A stretch of DNA of 64,000 nt from Pseudomonadota bacterium (GTDB lineage Bacteria > Pseudomonadota > Gammaproteobacteria > Burkholderiales > Gallionellaceae). The number at the start of each line of letters is the position of its first letter. Positions within the stretch are counted from its first letter, which is position 1. The translations under genes were made by a program, and so were the position numbers. Below are positions 27,726 to 38,603 of the stretch, piece by piece. The stretch is taken from the NCBI GenBank assembly GCA_021848465.1, contig JAJZUP010000003.1, forward strand, positions 288,903-352,902. The letters are read 5' to 3'. Under the pieces are notes generated by a model that was not told the DNA's origin, did no database searches, and saw nothing but the letters and a program-made list of their open reading frames with translations.

Positions 27726-28901
27726 TCAGGGACGCGGGGAGTCTCCCTGAAAATCGGGATCGAAACCGAACAGCTTGCCGGCCCAGATGAAGAACACCCA
27801 CACCAGGATGCCGAACGGCAAATAACCGAAATACCCGAGCAGCGGCATTTCCGAGTACAGGTGGATCACATTCACATACGGCACATCGTAGATCCAGAAA
27901 TTCGGGTTGGTCGGGAACGGCGGCACCGTGCCGGAGAGCGGGTTGGGATATTCGCTGCCGTGGTTCCACATCTCCCAGAAGAAGCCGGTACACAGCGATG
28001 CCAGCGCAGCCAGGATCATCGGGCTCCAGTTGCCTTGCGCCAGCGCAGTAAACGGCGTCCAGATGTTCTTGCGGATGAGCTGCCCGGACAGCACCGCCAG
28101 CGGCCCGATCCACATCGCCCAGAACAGCGGGTACGGCCAGAATACGGTCAGCGTAATCAACAGCAGGCCGCCCCATAACAACAGGCTGCCGGGCAAGACA
28201 AGCTTAGGCCCGTTGCTATAGCGCACCGCCAGCTTGGGGCAGGTCATCAGCAGCGCATACCACTCCAGCACCGCCGGCCACACCGTGGTGTAAGCCAGCA
28301 GGAAAATCACCACGATCGCCGAATGCGGGAGCGCCGCCATGTGCCCGTTCGGGTAATACCAGTTCGACAGCGTGAAGTAATCGAAATACTCGAAGAAGAA
28401 CCAGCCCGCCACCGACACCAGCGCGCTGATGAGGAACAGTTTCGGCTTGTCCACCATGAAGGAATGCCCGCCTTTGCGCGCATACACCAGGCCGTCCAGC
28501 ACCATGATGAAGCCCCACCACATCGGCGTGAAGGCGTAGTACACCAGGTCGCCGAACGGCGTCACGCGCTTCCACATCAGCCACCAGAAGAACAGCGTGA
28601 AGGCGAGGCCGATCCAGAACCAGAACGGCAGGCGCACGCTTGGCGCGGGCGGCGCAGGCGGCACCGGCTTGAAACCGAACAGCGCGGGAAACAGCAGCAG
28701 CGCCGTCACGCCCAGGCAAGGAATCAGGATCAGGATGAACACGAACAGGCTGAAGCCCGGCACTCCGGGCACCTGCTCGGGCGGAAAGACGCCGAACCCG
28801 GGCGGCAGATGCGTATCCGGGTAGGCGAACCACGCGGCAACCAGTGGCAACAGCAGACAGGCCAGGAACGGCCAAAGCAATTCGACTTTCAAGCGCATCA
28901 T
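27726..28901 (-). CDS. Uncharacterised polytopic membrane protein
   Basis: A 391-residue protein with about nine or ten hydrophobic helices and many aromatic residues. The last third has a striking conserved-looking run FFWEMWN (about 307), then NFWIYDVPY and SEMPLLGYFGYLPFG (about 353-367). I recall EMPLLGYLG-type motifs in uncharacterised integral membrane families distantly like carotenoid-cyclase-type proteins, but I cannot assign a function. SD-like AGGGAGA precedes the paired ATGs at 28896-28901. It is first in a likely operon with the hybrid kinase and the DUF815 ATPase. Confidence 0.7.
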   Translation of the reverse strand: MMRLKVELLWPFLACLLLPLVAAWFAYPDTHLPPGFGVFPPEQVPGVPGFSLFVFILILIPCLGVTALLLFPALFGFKPVPPAPPAPSVRLPFWFWIGLAFTLFFWWLMWKRVTPFGDLVYYAFTPMWWGFIMVLDGLVYARKGGHSFMVDKPKLFLISALVSVAGWFFFEYFDYFTLSNWYYPNGHMAALPHSAIVVIFLLAYTTVWPAVLEWYALLMTCPKLAVRYSNGPKLVLPGSLLLWGGLLLITLTVFWPYPLFWAMWIGPLAVLSGQLIRKNIWTPFTALAQGNWSPMILAALASLCTGFFWEMWNHGSEYPNPLSGTVPPFPTNPNFWIYDVPYVNVIHLYSEMPLLGYFGYLPFGILVWVFFIWAGKLFGFDPDFQGDSPRP

Positions 28902-28970
28902 TCTCTCCCTGAAATTGCACTTGCCACGGCCCCCGCCGGCACGCTCCCCGGCGCGCCGGAACAGGCACGA

Positions 28971-30188
28971 TTAACTGCGGTAACTGGCGTTGATCTTCAC
29001 ATAGTCGTACGAGAAATCACAGGTCCATAACGTTACATGGGCTGTGCCGCGGTTCAGCTCCACACGAATCGTGATGTCGCTCTGCTGCATCACGCGCGCA
29101 CCGTCCTCTTCGCGGTAACTCGCGGCGCGGCCGCCGTGTTCGGCCACCAGCACGTCGTCCAGGTACAGCTTGAGCTTGGCCACATCGAGATCACCCACGC
29201 CGGCATAGCCGATCGCGGCGAGGATGCGCCCGAGGTTGGGGTCGGAGGCGAAGAAGGCGGTTTTCACCAGCGGCGAATGCGCGATGGCATAACCGATCTT
29301 GCGGCACTCGGCCTCATCCTTGCCGCCCTCGACCTTGATCGACATGAACTTGGTGGCGCCTTCGCCGTCGCGCACGATGGCCTGCGCCAGCACGGTGGCG
29401 ACTTCGGTCACCACGGCCTGCATTGCCGCGCGTTCGGCCGCACCGATGCGCGCGCCGCTCTTGCCGGTGGCAATCAGCATCAGCGCGTCGTTGGTCGAAG
29501 TGTCGCCATCCACGGTGATGCAGTTGAAGGATTTGTCCGCCGCTTCGCGCACCATCTGCTGCAACAGCGGTTGGTCGATGGCGGCATCGGTGGCGATGTA
29601 GCCGAGCATGGTCGCCATGTTCGGATGGATCATGCCGGAGCCCTTGGAGATGCCGGTGACGGTGACGGTCTTGCCACCGATCTGCACTTGCTTTGACACG
29701 GCCTTGGCGACGATGTCGGTGGTCATGATGGCATGCGCCGCATCAAACCAGTTGTCGGTTTTCAGGTTGGCGACTGCCTGCGGCAGGCCAGCGACAATCT
29801 TGTCTACCGGCAGCGGCTCCATGATCACGCCGGTGGAATACGGCAGTACCTGCTGCGCGTCGCAGCCGAGCAATTTGGCCAGTTCGGCGCAGGTGCGGCG
29901 TGCCGCTTCGAGCCCCTGCTCGCCGGTGCCGGCATTCGCGTTGCCGGTGTTCACCACCAGCGCGCGAATGCCCTTGCCCACGGCGAGGTGCTCTTTCGCC
30001 ACGGTGACCGGCGCGGCGCAGAAGCGGTTGGTGGTGAACACGCCGGCGACGGTCGCGCCGTCTTCCAGCTTGATCACCAGTACATCCTTGCGTCCGGCGC
30101 GCTTGATGCCCGCTTCCGCAATGCCCAAAGAAACGCCGCTGACCGACAACAGTTCAGCGGCGACAGGTGTCGTCAAATTGACTGGCAT
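28971..30188 (-). CDS. argJ: Glutamate N-acetyltransferase / amino-acid acetyltransferase ArgJ
   Basis: Recycles the acetyl group in arginine synthesis by moving it from acetylornithine to glutamate. At 405 residues it has the normal length. The autoproteolytic site is in [11 protein letters not shown], with nucleophile Thr193 that becomes the N-terminus of the beta chain. [12 protein letters not shown] at 78-89 and the C-terminal [10 protein letters not shown] are family signatures. It follows the cNMP-binding gene by two bases. Confidence 0.97.
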   Translation of the reverse strand: MPVNLTTPVAAELLSVSGVSLGIAEAGIKRAGRKDVLVIKLEDGATVAGVFTTNRFCAAPVTVAKEHLAVGKGIRALVVNTGNANAGTGEQGLEAARRTCAELAKLLGCDAQQVLPYSTGVIMEPLPVDKIVAGLPQAVANLKTDNWFDAAHAIMTTDIVAKAVSKQVQIGGKTVTVTGISKGSGMIHPNMATMLGYIATDAAIDQPLLQQMVREAADKSFNCITVDGDTSTNDALMLIATGKSGARIGAAERAAMQAVVTEVATVLAQAIVRDGEGATKFMSIKVEGGKDEAECRKIGYAIAHSPLVKTAFFASDPNLGRILAAIGYAGVGDLDVAKLKLYLDDVLVAEHGGRAASYREEDGARVMQQSDITIRVELNRGTAHVTLWTCDFSYDYVKINASYRS

Positions 30189-30190
30189 GT

Positions 30191-30688
30191 TTAGAAACGC
30201 CCCCCGGTCCGGTAAATGTAGTTGCTCATCTCGACGGACTGCATGTTCATGCGGCGCACAATGCCATGGGTGTAGCGCACGATGCCGCGCATCACGTAAT
30301 ACACAATCGCCGGTTGCGAATTCAGCAGCGACTCGAAACGGGTGCGTTCCAGTACCAGCACCTTGCTATCGGTCTTCGCCACCACCGCGGCGCTGATCTG
30401 CAGCACGTTGCCGCCGACGAAGCCGATGATGCCGGCCAGGTCGCCCGGCTTGAGCAGGTGCAATGTCATCTGCTCGCCGCCGGTTGCAGCGGTCACTTCG
30501 ACGTCGCCGCTGCCATGGATCAGCAGCGCGTCTTTCAGCGACGGGTCGCCGGGCTCAAGAATGGATTCGCCGGCCTTGAATTCACGCACCGCGATCAGGC
30601 TGGCCAAATGCTCGATTTCCGAGTCGCGCAACTCTTCCGTCAGGGTCGAATTGCGCAATACCTGTATCACCATATCATCCGTCACCAT
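30191..30688 (-). CDS. Cyclic-nucleotide-binding-domain protein without DNA-binding domain
   Basis: About 165 residues that consist almost wholly of one cNMP-binding beta-roll ([21 protein letters not shown] ... [18 protein letters not shown]). The usual CRP/FNR helix-turn-helix is missing; the last third is a helical region with [17 protein letters not shown]. It may act as a protein-level regulator. I chose ATG 30686-30688 because GGAG lies 6 bases upstream; an ATG at 30698-30700 is the alternative. It is inserted between secA and argJ with tight spacing on both sides. Confidence 0.8.
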   Translation of the reverse strand: MVTDDMVIQVLRNSTLTEELRDSEIEHLASLIAVREFKAGESILEPGDPSLKDALLIHGSGDVEVTAATGGEQMTLHLLKPGDLAGIIGFVGGNVLQISAAVVAKTDSKVLVLERTRFESLLNSQPAIVYYVMRGIVRYTHGIVRRMNMQSVEMSNYIYRTGGRF

Positions 30689-30705
30689 GTTGTTCTCCAT
30701 AATAA

Positions 30706-33420
30706 TCAGCTCAATTTACCGTGGCACTGCTTGTATTTCTTGCCCGACCCGCATGGGCAGGGGTCATTGCGCCCGACCTTCTCGCCGGCACGAACGAAGG
30801 GCTTGTGCTCTTCCGCTTCCGTCTGGTCGGATGCCAACGCCTCCTCGTAGTCGGCGTGATGATACTGCACATTTTCCGGCGTGCGTGGCGCCTCTACCGC
30901 CTCCACCTCTTCGCTGCTGCGGATCTGCACATTCACCAGGTTCTGCGTTACATCGCGCTTGATGCTGTCCAGCATGTTCGCAAACAGCTCGAATGCCTCA
31001 CGCTTGTATTCCTGCTTCGGGTTTTTCTGCGCATAGCCGCGCAAATGGATACCCTGGCGCAGGTGATCCAGCGCGGCCAGGTGCTCGCGCCAGTGCTGAT
31101 CCAGGCTGCCCAGCATCACAATGCGCTCGTAACCGCCCATCATTTCACGACCGACCAGGTCGATCTTGGCCTGGTACAACTGCGCCGCTTCTTGCTGCAC
31201 GCGCACGGTCAGCCCGGCAACGTCCAGTGCCTTATCCTCCGCCAGCCATTGCTGCAGCGGCAGGTGCAACTGGAATTCGGCGGCAAGCACCTTTTCCAGC
31301 CCCGGCACATCCCACTGCTCTTCCATGCTTCCGGCCGGAATATGCGCCTCCACCATATCGTTCAGCACGCTGTCGCGCATTGCCACAATCGTTTCGGAGA
31401 TGTCGCTGCTTTCCAGCAATTCGTTGCGCTGCTGGTAAATCACCTTGCGCTGGTCATTCGCCACATCGTCATATTCGAGGATCTGCTTGCGCATGTCGAA
31501 GTTGCGCGCCTCCACCTTGCGCTGTGCATTCTCGATCGCACGTGTCACCCATACGTGCTCGATCGCCTCTCCTTCCGGCAGCTTGAACTTGTTCATGATC
31601 GCCGCGACGCGATCCGAAGCAAAGATACGCAGCAACGGGTCCTGCAACGACAGGTAGAAACGGCTCGATCCGGGGTCGCCCTGGCGGCCGGCGCGGCCGC
31701 GCAACTGGTTATCGACGCGCCGCGATTCGTGGCGCTCTGTGCCGATGATATGCAGGCCGCCGGCGGCCAGCACCTGCTCGTGAATGGACTGCCATTCCGA
31801 CTTCAGTTTCTCGATGCGCTGGTTGCGCGTGGCGTCATCCAGCGCGGCATCGGCATGCAATTGCTCGACCTGCTTTTCGACGTTGCCGCCCAGCACGATG
31901 TCAGTGCCGCGGCCGGCCATGTTCGTCGCAATCGTCACCATCTTCGGGCGCCCTGCCTGGGCGATGATTTCCGCCTCGCGCGCATGCTGCTTGGCGTTCA
32001 GCACCTGGTGCGGCAGCTTCTGCTTGTCCAGCAGGCTGGAGAGCAGTTCCGAGGTTTCGATGGAGGTGGTGCCTACCAGTACCGGCTGGCCGCGTTCGTA
32101 GCAGTCGCGGATGTCGGCAATCACCGCTGCGTATTTCTCGTCGATGGTCAGGTACACCTTGTCCATCATGTCGTTGCGCACGGTCGGACGGTGCGGCGGG
32201 ATGATCACGGTTTCCAGGTTGTAGATGGACTGGAATTCGAAGGCTTCGGTATCCGCCGTGCCGGTCATGCCGGCCAGCTTGCCGTACATGCGGAAATAAT
32301 TCTGGAAGGTAATGGAAGCCAGTGTCTGGTTTTCCTTCTGGATCTTCACGCCTTCCTTGGCCTCCACGGCCTGGTGCAGGCCGTCGGACCAGCGCCGTCC
32401 GGACATCAGGCGTCCGGTGAACTCATCCACGATGATCACTTCGCCGTTCTGCACCACGTAATGCTGGTCGCGCAAGTACAGGTTATGCGCGCGCAGCGCA
32501 GCATACAGGTGGTGGATCAGCGTGATATTGGCCGGATCGTACAGGCTGCCGCCGGCCGGCAGCAGACCCGCCTGCTCCAGCAATTGCTCGGCATGCTCGT
32601 GGCCCGCTTCGCTGAGCAGGATCTGGTGGTTCTTTTCGTCGACGCTGTAGTCGCCTTCGCCGTCTTCGGTCTGCTGGCGCACCAGGCGCGGTGCAACCTT
32701 GTCCATACTCAGGTAGACATCGAGGTTGTCCTCCGCCTGCCCCGAGATGATCAGCGGCGTACGCGCCTCGTCGATCAGGATCGAGTCCACTTCGTCGACA
32801 ATCGCGAAATTCAACCCGCGCTGGAAACGCTCTTCGGCCTGGGTCGCCATGTTGTCGCGCAGGTAGTCGAAGCCGAATTCGTTGTTGGTGCCGTAGGTAA
32901 TGTCCGCCGCATAGGCCGCCTGCTTGTCGGCATGATCCATATTGGACAGGATCACCCCCACCGACAGGCCGAGGAAGCGGTACAGCCGCCCCATCCATTC
33001 CGCGTCGCGCGCGGCCAGGTAGTCGTTCACCGTCACCACATGCACACCCTTGCCGGACAGTGCATTCAGGTAGGCAGGCAACGTCGCCATCAGCGTCTTG
33101 CCCTCACCGGTACGCATTTCGGCAATCTTGCCAAAATGCAGCGTCATGCCGCCTATCAACTGCACGTCGTAATGGCGCATGCCGAACACGCGGCGTCCGG
33201 CTTCGCGCACCACGGCAAATGCTTCAGGAAGGATCGTATCCAGCGTTTCTCCCTGCTGCACGCGCTGCTTGAACTGCACAGTCTTGTTGCGTAATTCGTC
33301 GTCCGACAAGCCAGTCATGGCAGGCTCGAGGGCATTGATGGCATCGACAGTACGGCGGAATTCTTTCAGCAGGCGGTCATTGCGGCTACCGAACACGCTT
33401 TTCAGCAATCTGGAAATCAT
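30706..33420 (-). CDS. secA: Preprotein translocase ATPase SecA
   Basis: Motor that pushes unfolded proteins through SecYEG. The 904 residues include Walker A MRTGEGKT (102-109), the DEAD-like [16 protein letters not shown], the preprotein cross-linking region, the helicase motif GTDIVLGGN and the C-terminal zinc-binding tail [14 protein letters not shown] (890-903) that contacts SecB and ribosomes. The neighbourhood (M23 peptidase, dciA, lpxC) is the usual betaproteobacterial one. The very long plus-strand frame across it is a shadow. Confidence 0.98.
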   Translation of the reverse strand: MISRLLKSVFGSRNDRLLKEFRRTVDAINALEPAMTGLSDDELRNKTVQFKQRVQQGETLDTILPEAFAVVREAGRRVFGMRHYDVQLIGGMTLHFGKIAEMRTGEGKTLMATLPAYLNALSGKGVHVVTVNDYLAARDAEWMGRLYRFLGLSVGVILSNMDHADKQAAYAADITYGTNNEFGFDYLRDNMATQAEERFQRGLNFAIVDEVDSILIDEARTPLIISGQAEDNLDVYLSMDKVAPRLVRQQTEDGEGDYSVDEKNHQILLSEAGHEHAEQLLEQAGLLPAGGSLYDPANITLIHHLYAALRAHNLYLRDQHYVVQNGEVIIVDEFTGRLMSGRRWSDGLHQAVEAKEGVKIQKENQTLASITFQNYFRMYGKLAGMTGTADTEAFEFQSIYNLETVIIPPHRPTVRNDMMDKVYLTIDEKYAAVIADIRDCYERGQPVLVGTTSIETSELLSSLLDKQKLPHQVLNAKQHAREAEIIAQAGRPKMVTIATNMAGRGTDIVLGGNVEKQVEQLHADAALDDATRNQRIEKLKSEWQSIHEQVLAAGGLHIIGTERHESRRVDNQLRGRAGRQGDPGSSRFYLSLQDPLLRIFASDRVAAIMNKFKLPEGEAIEHVWVTRAIENAQRKVEARNFDMRKQILEYDDVANDQRKVIYQQRNELLESSDISETIVAMRDSVLNDMVEAHIPAGSMEEQWDVPGLEKVLAAEFQLHLPLQQWLAEDKALDVAGLTVRVQQEAAQLYQAKIDLVGREMMGGYERIVMLGSLDQHWREHLAALDHLRQGIHLRGYAQKNPKQEYKREAFELFANMLDSIKRDVTQNLVNVQIRSSEEVEAVEAPRTPENVQYHHADYEEALASDQTEAEEHKPFVRAGEKVGRNDPCPCGSGKKYKQCHGKLS

Positions 33421-33451
33421 TTTCTGGTTTTTACTCTGTGTCTGTTACAAC

Positions 33452-33484
33452 TAAATAAAAAAGGGTGAGGCGCCCCTCACCCTT
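33452..33484 (-). terminator. Rho-independent terminator after the M23 peptidase gene
   Basis: A 10-bp stem (aagggtgagg 33461-33470 / cctcaccctt 33475-33484) with loop cgcc is followed on the minus strand by TTTTTATTTAG. It separates the M23 gene (stop at 33504) from secA. Confidence 0.85.
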
Positions 33485-33503
33485 ATTGCAAACCCACCCG
33501 ACT

Positions 33504-34427
33504 TTAACCAGCGGAATTTTGCAGGAAACGCACCGGATTCTGGGCGAGGCCTTTATACCTAATCTCAAAATGCAAGTGCGGTCCCGTGGAACGCCCGGTT
33601 GTTCCGGAAAGGGCGATTTCCTGTCCGCGCCGCACCATCTGTCCGACCTTGACCAGCAGCTTGGAAGCGTGGGCATAACGGGTGACTATGTCATTCCCGT
33701 GGTCGATCTCGACCATATTACCATATTGCGGGTGGTAAGCCGCATACACGACCACGCCGCCAGCGGAAGCCCGCACTTGCGTCCCGATCGGCACCATGTA
33801 GTCCACGCCTTCGTGCATCGCGTTTTTTCCGGTAAACGGATCGATACGCCAGCCGAAATTGGATGAGTACCAGCCGTCCGTGATCGGGGCCACCGAGGGC
33901 AGCATGCGCTTGTTCAGGCTGTTCTGCATCAGCAGGGTTTCCAGCGCCACCAGCTTGTCGCTGCGATCCCCCAGCAGTTTGGACAGGTCATTGAGCTGCT
34001 TGCCCATGCTGTCGAGAGACACATCGCTCTGCAATGGAGCCGGGATATAAGGACCGCCTTGGGCGGGCGCCTCATTGAATGAGAATTCTTCCGGCTTCAT
34101 GCCGGTCATTTTTGCCAGACGCGAACCGAGCCCGTCCAGACGCAGCAATTGCGCCTGCATCTGTCCCAGGCGCTTGGCCATGGTGTCCATGCTCTCGCGC
34201 ATGTAAGCCTGCTGCTTTTGCTGATCCTCTTCCTGCGCCTTGGCCAACCAGGTGCGTAGCTCGTTGCTGATGCTGCCCGGCTGCAGGCGTACAATCGCAT
34301 ACTGGGCAGTCAGCACCGCGCCAATAAACAAGCCCAGCGCCAGAACCGCCAGCACCACCAGGTGGTGGGTCTTCAATGTCACACTGCGGGCTTTTGCCAA
34401 GCGATTGGAAACTAGAATAATATCCAT
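33504..34427 (-). CDS. M23-family (LytM-type) metallopeptidase or activator
   Basis: A 307-residue cell-envelope protein: short cytoplasmic N-terminus, one membrane helix (about 23-46), a coiled-coil region rich in Gln/Leu (about 65-150) and a C-terminal LytM domain (about 190-300). The domain retains the zinc ligands of active enzymes: HEGVDYM (His and Asp) and GPHLHFEIR (HxH). It probably cleaves peptidoglycan cross-links or activates amidases, as in division hydrolase control. AAGGAG precedes the ATG. It is divergent from dciA. Confidence 0.92.
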   Translation of the reverse strand: MDIILVSNRLAKARSVTLKTHHLVVLAVLALGLFIGAVLTAQYAIVRLQPGSISNELRTWLAKAQEEDQQKQQAYMRESMDTMAKRLGQMQAQLLRLDGLGSRLAKMTGMKPEEFSFNEAPAQGGPYIPAPLQSDVSLDSMGKQLNDLSKLLGDRSDKLVALETLLMQNSLNKRMLPSVAPITDGWYSSNFGWRIDPFTGKNAMHEGVDYMVPIGTQVRASAGGVVVYAAYHPQYGNMVEIDHGNDIVTRYAHASKLLVKVGQMVRRGQEIALSGTTGRSTGPHLHFEIRYKGLAQNPVRFLQNSAG

Positions 34428-34467
34428 GGGTCTCCTTCCCTCTTGCTAATTCGTTATTATTTTTGCC

Positions 34468-34887
34468 GTGCCTTACCTTTTACACGACCTGCTTACATCC
34501 AACCGTGAACTACGCCAGTTCGCCGACAAGGCCAAGCGGCTCGCGGCCCTGCAAAGGCTTCTGGAGCAAGCTGTCCCTCCCGCCATGGCCCGTTACTGCC
34601 GGGTTGCCGCCTTTGAACGGCACACACTGACCGTCGCCTGCGACAACGGGGCTGTCGCAGCAAAATTGCGCCAGTTAAGTACGGAAATAGCCGCCCAATT
34701 TCAGGCAAGAGGCCACGAGATTACTGTAATTCAGGTACGGGTGCAAGTTAACCTGCCGCGCAAAACCGCGTTGCACCGTGCCCGTCCGCTGAGCCCGTCC
34801 GGCAAGAAACAACTAACCCAATTCGCCGCCTCACTGCCTGACTCACCGTTACGCGCAGCCTTGGAGCGTCTCGGCAAAAAGGGCTAA
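34468..34887 (+). CDS. dciA: DciA-family (DUF721) DNA helicase-loading protein
   Basis: A 139-residue protein that starts at GTG 34468. A DUF721 domain covers about residues 10-95 (LQRLLEQAVPPAMARYCRVAAF, then LTVACDNGAVAAKLRQLSTEI). DciA is the ancestral loader of the replicative helicase DnaB in bacteria lacking DnaC. Its 3' end overlaps the converging small membrane protein gene by four bases. Confidence 0.82.
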   Translation: MPYLLHDLLTSNRELRQFADKAKRLAALQRLLEQAVPPAMARYCRVAAFERHTLTVACDNGAVAAKLRQLSTEIAAQFQARGHEITVIQVRVQVNLPRKTALHRARPLSPSGKKQLTQFAASLPDSPLRAALERLGKKG

Positions 34888-35084
34888 AGCAGCACCCGCC
34901 AAGCCACCAGCGCATAGCGCTCCAGCAGGAACAGCACCGCAAACAGCAGCAAGGCAAACACCAGAAAACGCACCACTTTCCAGGCAAAAGCCAGATAACG
35001 CGGCTGCCGCGTAAACAGGTACAAGCCGCCGGATATAACGATCAGCAACCCGGAAAGCACCAGCAGCAAGCGCAAGGCCAGCAT
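34884..35084 (-). CDS. Small two-helix membrane protein
   Basis: A 66-residue hydrophobic protein with two likely membrane helices (about 4-24 and 36-55) separated by a basic loop (TRQPRYLAFAWK). Function unknown. It begins 15 bases after the lpxC stop, so it is probably the last gene of the dcw/lpxC transcript. A short purine-rich sequence CAGGAAG precedes the ATG. Confidence 0.65.
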   Translation of the reverse strand: MLALRLLLVLSGLLIVISGGLYLFTRQPRYLAFAWKVVRFLVFALLLFAVLFLLERYALVAWRVLL

Positions 35085-35099
35085 CTTCCTGTCCCTGCG

Positions 35100-36011
35100 C
35101 TACACGGTTTGCAACTGCTGGTGCAGGAAGTCAGGCGCCTCTTCCTGCTTGTCGAAAGTCACGAACTCCCAGGCACTTTCGTCAGCCAGCATGGCGCGCA
35201 ACAGGGCGTTGTTCAATGCATGCCCCGACTTGTAGCCCGAGAAAGCGCCGATCAATGGGTGACCGAGCAGGTACAGATCGCCGATGGCGTCCAGCACCTT
35301 GTGCTTGACGAATTCGTCTTCGAAGCGCAACCCATCGGGATTAATCACGCGGTATTCGTCCATCACGATCGCGTTATCCAGATTGCCGCCCAGCCCCAGA
35401 CCCTGCGAACGCATGTATTCCACGTCCTGCATGAAACCGAAAGTGCGTGCGCGACTCACCTCCTTGATATAGGAATGCTCGCCCAAGTCGATCGTGACAT
35501 TCTGCCGGGTGTTGGCAAACACCGGGTGTGCGAAATTGATCGTGAAATTCAGCTTGTAGCCGTCGTAAGGGTCGAAACGCACCCACTTGTCGCCCTCGCG
35601 CACTTCCACAGTCTTTTTCACGCGGATGAATTTTTTAGCCGCAGCCTGCTCGACGATGCCGGCCGACTGCAACAGGAATACAAAAGTACCGGCGCTGCCG
35701 TCCATGATCGGCAACTCCGGGCTGGTCAGCTCAATGATGATGTTGTCTATACCCAAGCCGGCCAGTGCCGACATCAGGTGCTCGACCGTTGCCACCCGCA
35801 CCCCGTTTTCTTCCAGGCAGGTAGACAGCCGGGTGTCGCGCACCGCATAGGCATCGGCCTGGATGCTCACCGGTTGCGCCAGGTCGACGCGGCGAAACAC
35901 GATCCCGTGATTGACCGGGGCCGGACGCAGCGTCAGGTATACCTTTTCACCGCTGTGCAGACCGACTCCAGTGGCCTGTACCATCGTTTTAAGCGTGCGT
36001 TGCTTGACCAT
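35100..36011 (-). CDS. lpxC: UDP-3-O-acyl-N-acetylglucosamine deacetylase
   Basis: Committed step of lipid A synthesis and target of hydroxamate inhibitors. The 303 residues show [17 protein letters not shown] at the start, the first zinc His in TVEHLMSAL (about 79), and [15 protein letters not shown] (about 237-251) with the second His and the Asp ligand, then the catalytic His region SGHALNN. Located at the end of the dcw cluster after ftsZ, as is typical. Confidence 0.97.
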   Translation of the reverse strand: MVKQRTLKTMVQATGVGLHSGEKVYLTLRPAPVNHGIVFRRVDLAQPVSIQADAYAVRDTRLSTCLEENGVRVATVEHLMSALAGLGIDNIIIELTSPELPIMDGSAGTFVFLLQSAGIVEQAAAKKFIRVKKTVEVREGDKWVRFDPYDGYKLNFTINFAHPVFANTRQNVTIDLGEHSYIKEVSRARTFGFMQDVEYMRSQGLGLGGNLDNAIVMDEYRVINPDGLRFEDEFVKHKVLDAIGDLYLLGHPLIGAFSGYKSGHALNNALLRAMLADESAWEFVTFDKQEEAPDFLHQQLQTV

Positions 36012-36082
36012 GTTCTCTATGTTTGAAACTGCATTAAGTTACAGCATTTTAACACAGGCCGGCCGCACGGCCGCAGCTTGCC

Positions 36083-36104
36083 GGGGAAGGGTATTCCCTT
36101 CCCC
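36083..36104. terminator. Strong hairpin between ftsZ and lpxC
   Basis: Perfect 9-bp stem (ggggaaggg 36083-36091 / cccttcccc 36096-36104) with loop tatt, 18 bases past the ftsZ stop. No T run follows on the minus strand, so it may modulate read-through or stabilise the mRNA instead of ending it fully. A possible lpxC -10 box (TTAAAATG on the minus strand) lies just beyond. Confidence 0.5.
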
Positions 36105-36121
36105 GTGCGGCAACTGCGCGA

Positions 36122-37285
36122 TCAGTCAGCCTGTTTGCGCAGGAAAGACGGGATATCCAGCATATCCACCCCGGACTGGCGCATTGCTTCCACCGTCGCT
36201 TCACGATGGCGGCCGGTACGCATGACGGCCGGCATGTCCAGTTCGTTGTAGTCGATAGCCGGAGCCGCATCGTAAGTACCGGTGCGCAATTGTGCCTGCG
36301 GCACCAGTACCGGCTTCTGCTGCTTCTTGCTCGCCACGCTGCCCAAGCCGGTGGCAACGATCGTCACTCGCAGCTCATCCCCCATGGTCTCATCGAACAC
36401 GGAACCCACAATCACGGTTGCCTCGGAGGCGGCAAACTGGAAGCAATTCATGACCTCGTGCAATTCTTCCAGGGTCAGGGTGCTGTTCGAGGTGATGTTC
36501 ACCAGCACGCCGCGCGCACCGGACAAATCCACATCTTCGAGCAGCGGGCTGGCGATAGCCTGTTCGGCGGCCTTGCGCGCACGGTTTTCACCGGTTGCGG
36601 TGGCGGCACCCATCATGGCCATGCCGTTTTCCGACATCAGGGTGCACACGTCGGCAAAGTCCACGTTCACCATTCCGGGCACATTGATCACTTCCGCGAT
36701 CCCGGCCACGGCGCCCTGCAGTACGCCATTGGCGGCCTTGAACGCTGCCGGCAGCGTGGTCTTGCCGCCCAGTACTTCCATCAGCTTCGCATTCGGCACA
36801 ATGATCAGCGAGTCGACATGGCTGGCCAGGTCTTCGATACCCTGCTGGGCCAACGCCATGCGCTTGCCTTCGAACACGAAGGGCTTGGTCACCACCGCCA
36901 CGGTCAGGATGCCCATCTCTTTCGCTACCTGAGCCACGATTGGAGCTGCGCCGGTTCCTGTACCGCCCCCCATGCCGGCCGTAATAAACACCATGTTTGC
37001 GCCCTGGATGACTTCCGAAATCCGCTCGCGGTCTTCTTCTGCCGCTGCCTTGCCGATTTCCGGCTTTGCCCCGGCTCCCAGTCCGCGCGTCAGGTTCGGC
37101 CCGATCTGCAACTGCTGGCGGGCCTTGCTGCGCTTGAGCGCCTGGGCGTCCGTGTTGATCGCGATAAACTCGACCCCCTGCACGCCCTGCTCGATCATGT
37201 GGTCAACCGCGTTCCCGCCACAGCCGCCAACACCGATCACCTTGATCACTGCACCCTGAGGTTGCGCATCCATTAGCTCAAACAT
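36122..37285 (-). CDS. ftsZ: Cell division protein FtsZ
   Basis: Tubulin-like GTPase that forms the division ring. The start is ATG 37283-37285 ([20 protein letters not shown]), with AAGGAG six bases upstream; 13 extra upstream codons in the open frame are not used. The 387 residues include GGCGGNA (about 18-24), the GTPase loop [10 protein letters not shown] (about 106-115) and the C-terminal peptide [11 protein letters not shown] that binds FtsA and ZipA. A variable linker precedes that peptide. Confidence 0.98.
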   Translation of the reverse strand: MFELMDAQPQGAVIKVIGVGGCGGNAVDHMIEQGVQGVEFIAINTDAQALKRSKARQQLQIGPNLTRGLGAGAKPEIGKAAAEEDRERISEVIQGANMVFITAGMGGGTGTGAAPIVAQVAKEMGILTVAVVTKPFVFEGKRMALAQQGIEDLASHVDSLIIVPNAKLMEVLGGKTTLPAAFKAANGVLQGAVAGIAEVINVPGMVNVDFADVCTLMSENGMAMMGAATATGENRARKAAEQAIASPLLEDVDLSGARGVLVNITSNSTLTLEELHEVMNCFQFAASEATVIVGSVFDETMGDELRVTIVATGLGSVASKKQQKPVLVPQAQLRTGTYDAAPAIDYNELDMPAVMRTGRHREATVEAMRQSGVDMLDIPSFLRKQAD

Positions 37286-37355
37286 ATTTTTCTCCTTGTG
37301 AAAACGATCCAACACCCTGAACAAAAAAAACCAACCTTTAAATAATTACTGCAGC

Positions 37356-38591
37356 CTAAAAATTCCCCTGGAACCACTCCTTCATCCTTGCCAGCACATC
37401 CTTGAACGAGCCGGACTGGACACGCGTCACTTCATTCTTTTGCTGCTGTTCCAGTCCGTACAGCAGCAAGCCCACTCCCGTTGCAAACCGCGGCGTCTTT
37501 ACCACGTCCGACAATCCCCCCACGTAGCGCGGTGTGCCAAGGCGTACCGGGAGATGGAACACCTCCTCGGCCAGCTCGACCATGCCACGCATGGAGCTGC
37601 TGCCGCCGGTCAACACGATGCCCGACGACATCAGGTCCTCGAATCCGCTGCGGCGCAGCTCCGCCTGCACCAGCGAGTACAACTCCTCCACGCGCGGCTC
37701 GATCACATCCGCCAGCGTCTGGCGCGACAGGGTGCGCGTGCCGCGTTCGCCGACGCCCGGCACTTCGATCGGGGCATCCTCGGCCAGCTGACGCAGCGCG
37801 CAGCCATACTTGATCTTGATATCCTCGGCGTCCTTGGTCGGCGTGCGCATTGCCATGGCAATGTCATTGGTGATCTGGTCGCCCGCAATCGGGATCACTG
37901 CGGTATGGCGGATCGCACCGCCGGTAAACACGGCTACATCGGTCGTGCCGCCGCCGATGTCCACCAGGCACACGCCCAGGTCCATTTCATCCTCGGCCAG
38001 CACGGCGCGGCTGGAAGCCAGCGGTTGCAGGATCATTTCGCGCACTTCGAGCCCGCAGCGGTGCACACACTTGAGGATGTTCTGTACGGCAGCCACCGCG
38101 CCGGTGACGATATGCACCTCCACTTCGAGGCGCATCCCGCTCATCCCCAGCGGCTTCTTGATGCCTTCCTGTCCATCGATGCTGAACTCCTGCTCCAGGA
38201 TATGCAGCATCTGCTGATCCCCCGGCAGGCTGATCGAGCTTGCCGTTTCAATCACACGTTCGATATCCGCCGGCGCCACTTCCTTGTCCTTGATCTTCAC
38301 CATGCCGTTGGCATTCGAGCTCTTGATGTGCCCACCGGCGATTCCGGTATACACCTCGCGAATTTTGCAATCGGCCATCAGCTCCGCGTCACCCAGCGAA
38401 CGCTGGATGGCGGCGACGGTTGCGTCGATATTCACCACCATGCCCTTCTTCATGCCGGAGGATTCGTGCATGCCGACGCCGATCACCTCCAGCGTCCCCT
38501 CCGGCTTCACCTCGGCCACAATGGTGACAATCTTTGACGTGCCGATATCCAGCCCGACGATCAAATCCTTGGTTTCCCTGTTTTTGCTCAT
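37356..38591 (-). CDS. ftsA: Cell division protein FtsA
   Basis: Actin-like ATPase that ties FtsZ to the membrane. The 411 residues show VGLDIGTSKIVTIVAE (phosphate 1) at about 13-28, DIGGGTTDVAVF (phosphate 2) at about 211-222, and GIVLTGGSSSMRGM. The C-terminal amphipathic membrane helix is visible as LARMKEWFQGNF. It is 12 bases downstream of ftsQ and 70 upstream of ftsZ. Confidence 0.97.
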   Translation of the reverse strand: MSKNRETKDLIVGLDIGTSKIVTIVAEVKPEGTLEVIGVGMHESSGMKKGMVVNIDATVAAIQRSLGDAELMADCKIREVYTGIAGGHIKSSNANGMVKIKDKEVAPADIERVIETASSISLPGDQQMLHILEQEFSIDGQEGIKKPLGMSGMRLEVEVHIVTGAVAAVQNILKCVHRCGLEVREMILQPLASSRAVLAEDEMDLGVCLVDIGGGTTDVAVFTGGAIRHTAVIPIAGDQITNDIAMAMRTPTKDAEDIKIKYGCALRQLAEDAPIEVPGVGERGTRTLSRQTLADVIEPRVEELYSLVQAELRRSGFEDLMSSGIVLTGGSSSMRGMVELAEEVFHLPVRLGTPRYVGGLSDVVKTPRFATGVGLLLYGLEQQQKNEVTRVQSGSFKDVLARMKEWFQGNF

Positions 38592-38603
38592 GGCATATCC
38601 CTT

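Noticed and set aside
30721..33294. Very long plus-strand open frame (857 codons) opposite secA, and similar ones opposite ilvD, murC/murG and the hybrid kinase
   Set aside because: They mirror real genes codon for codon in GC-rich DNA, have low-complexity His/Arg/Gln-rich translations and no family motifs; secA and the others are certain.
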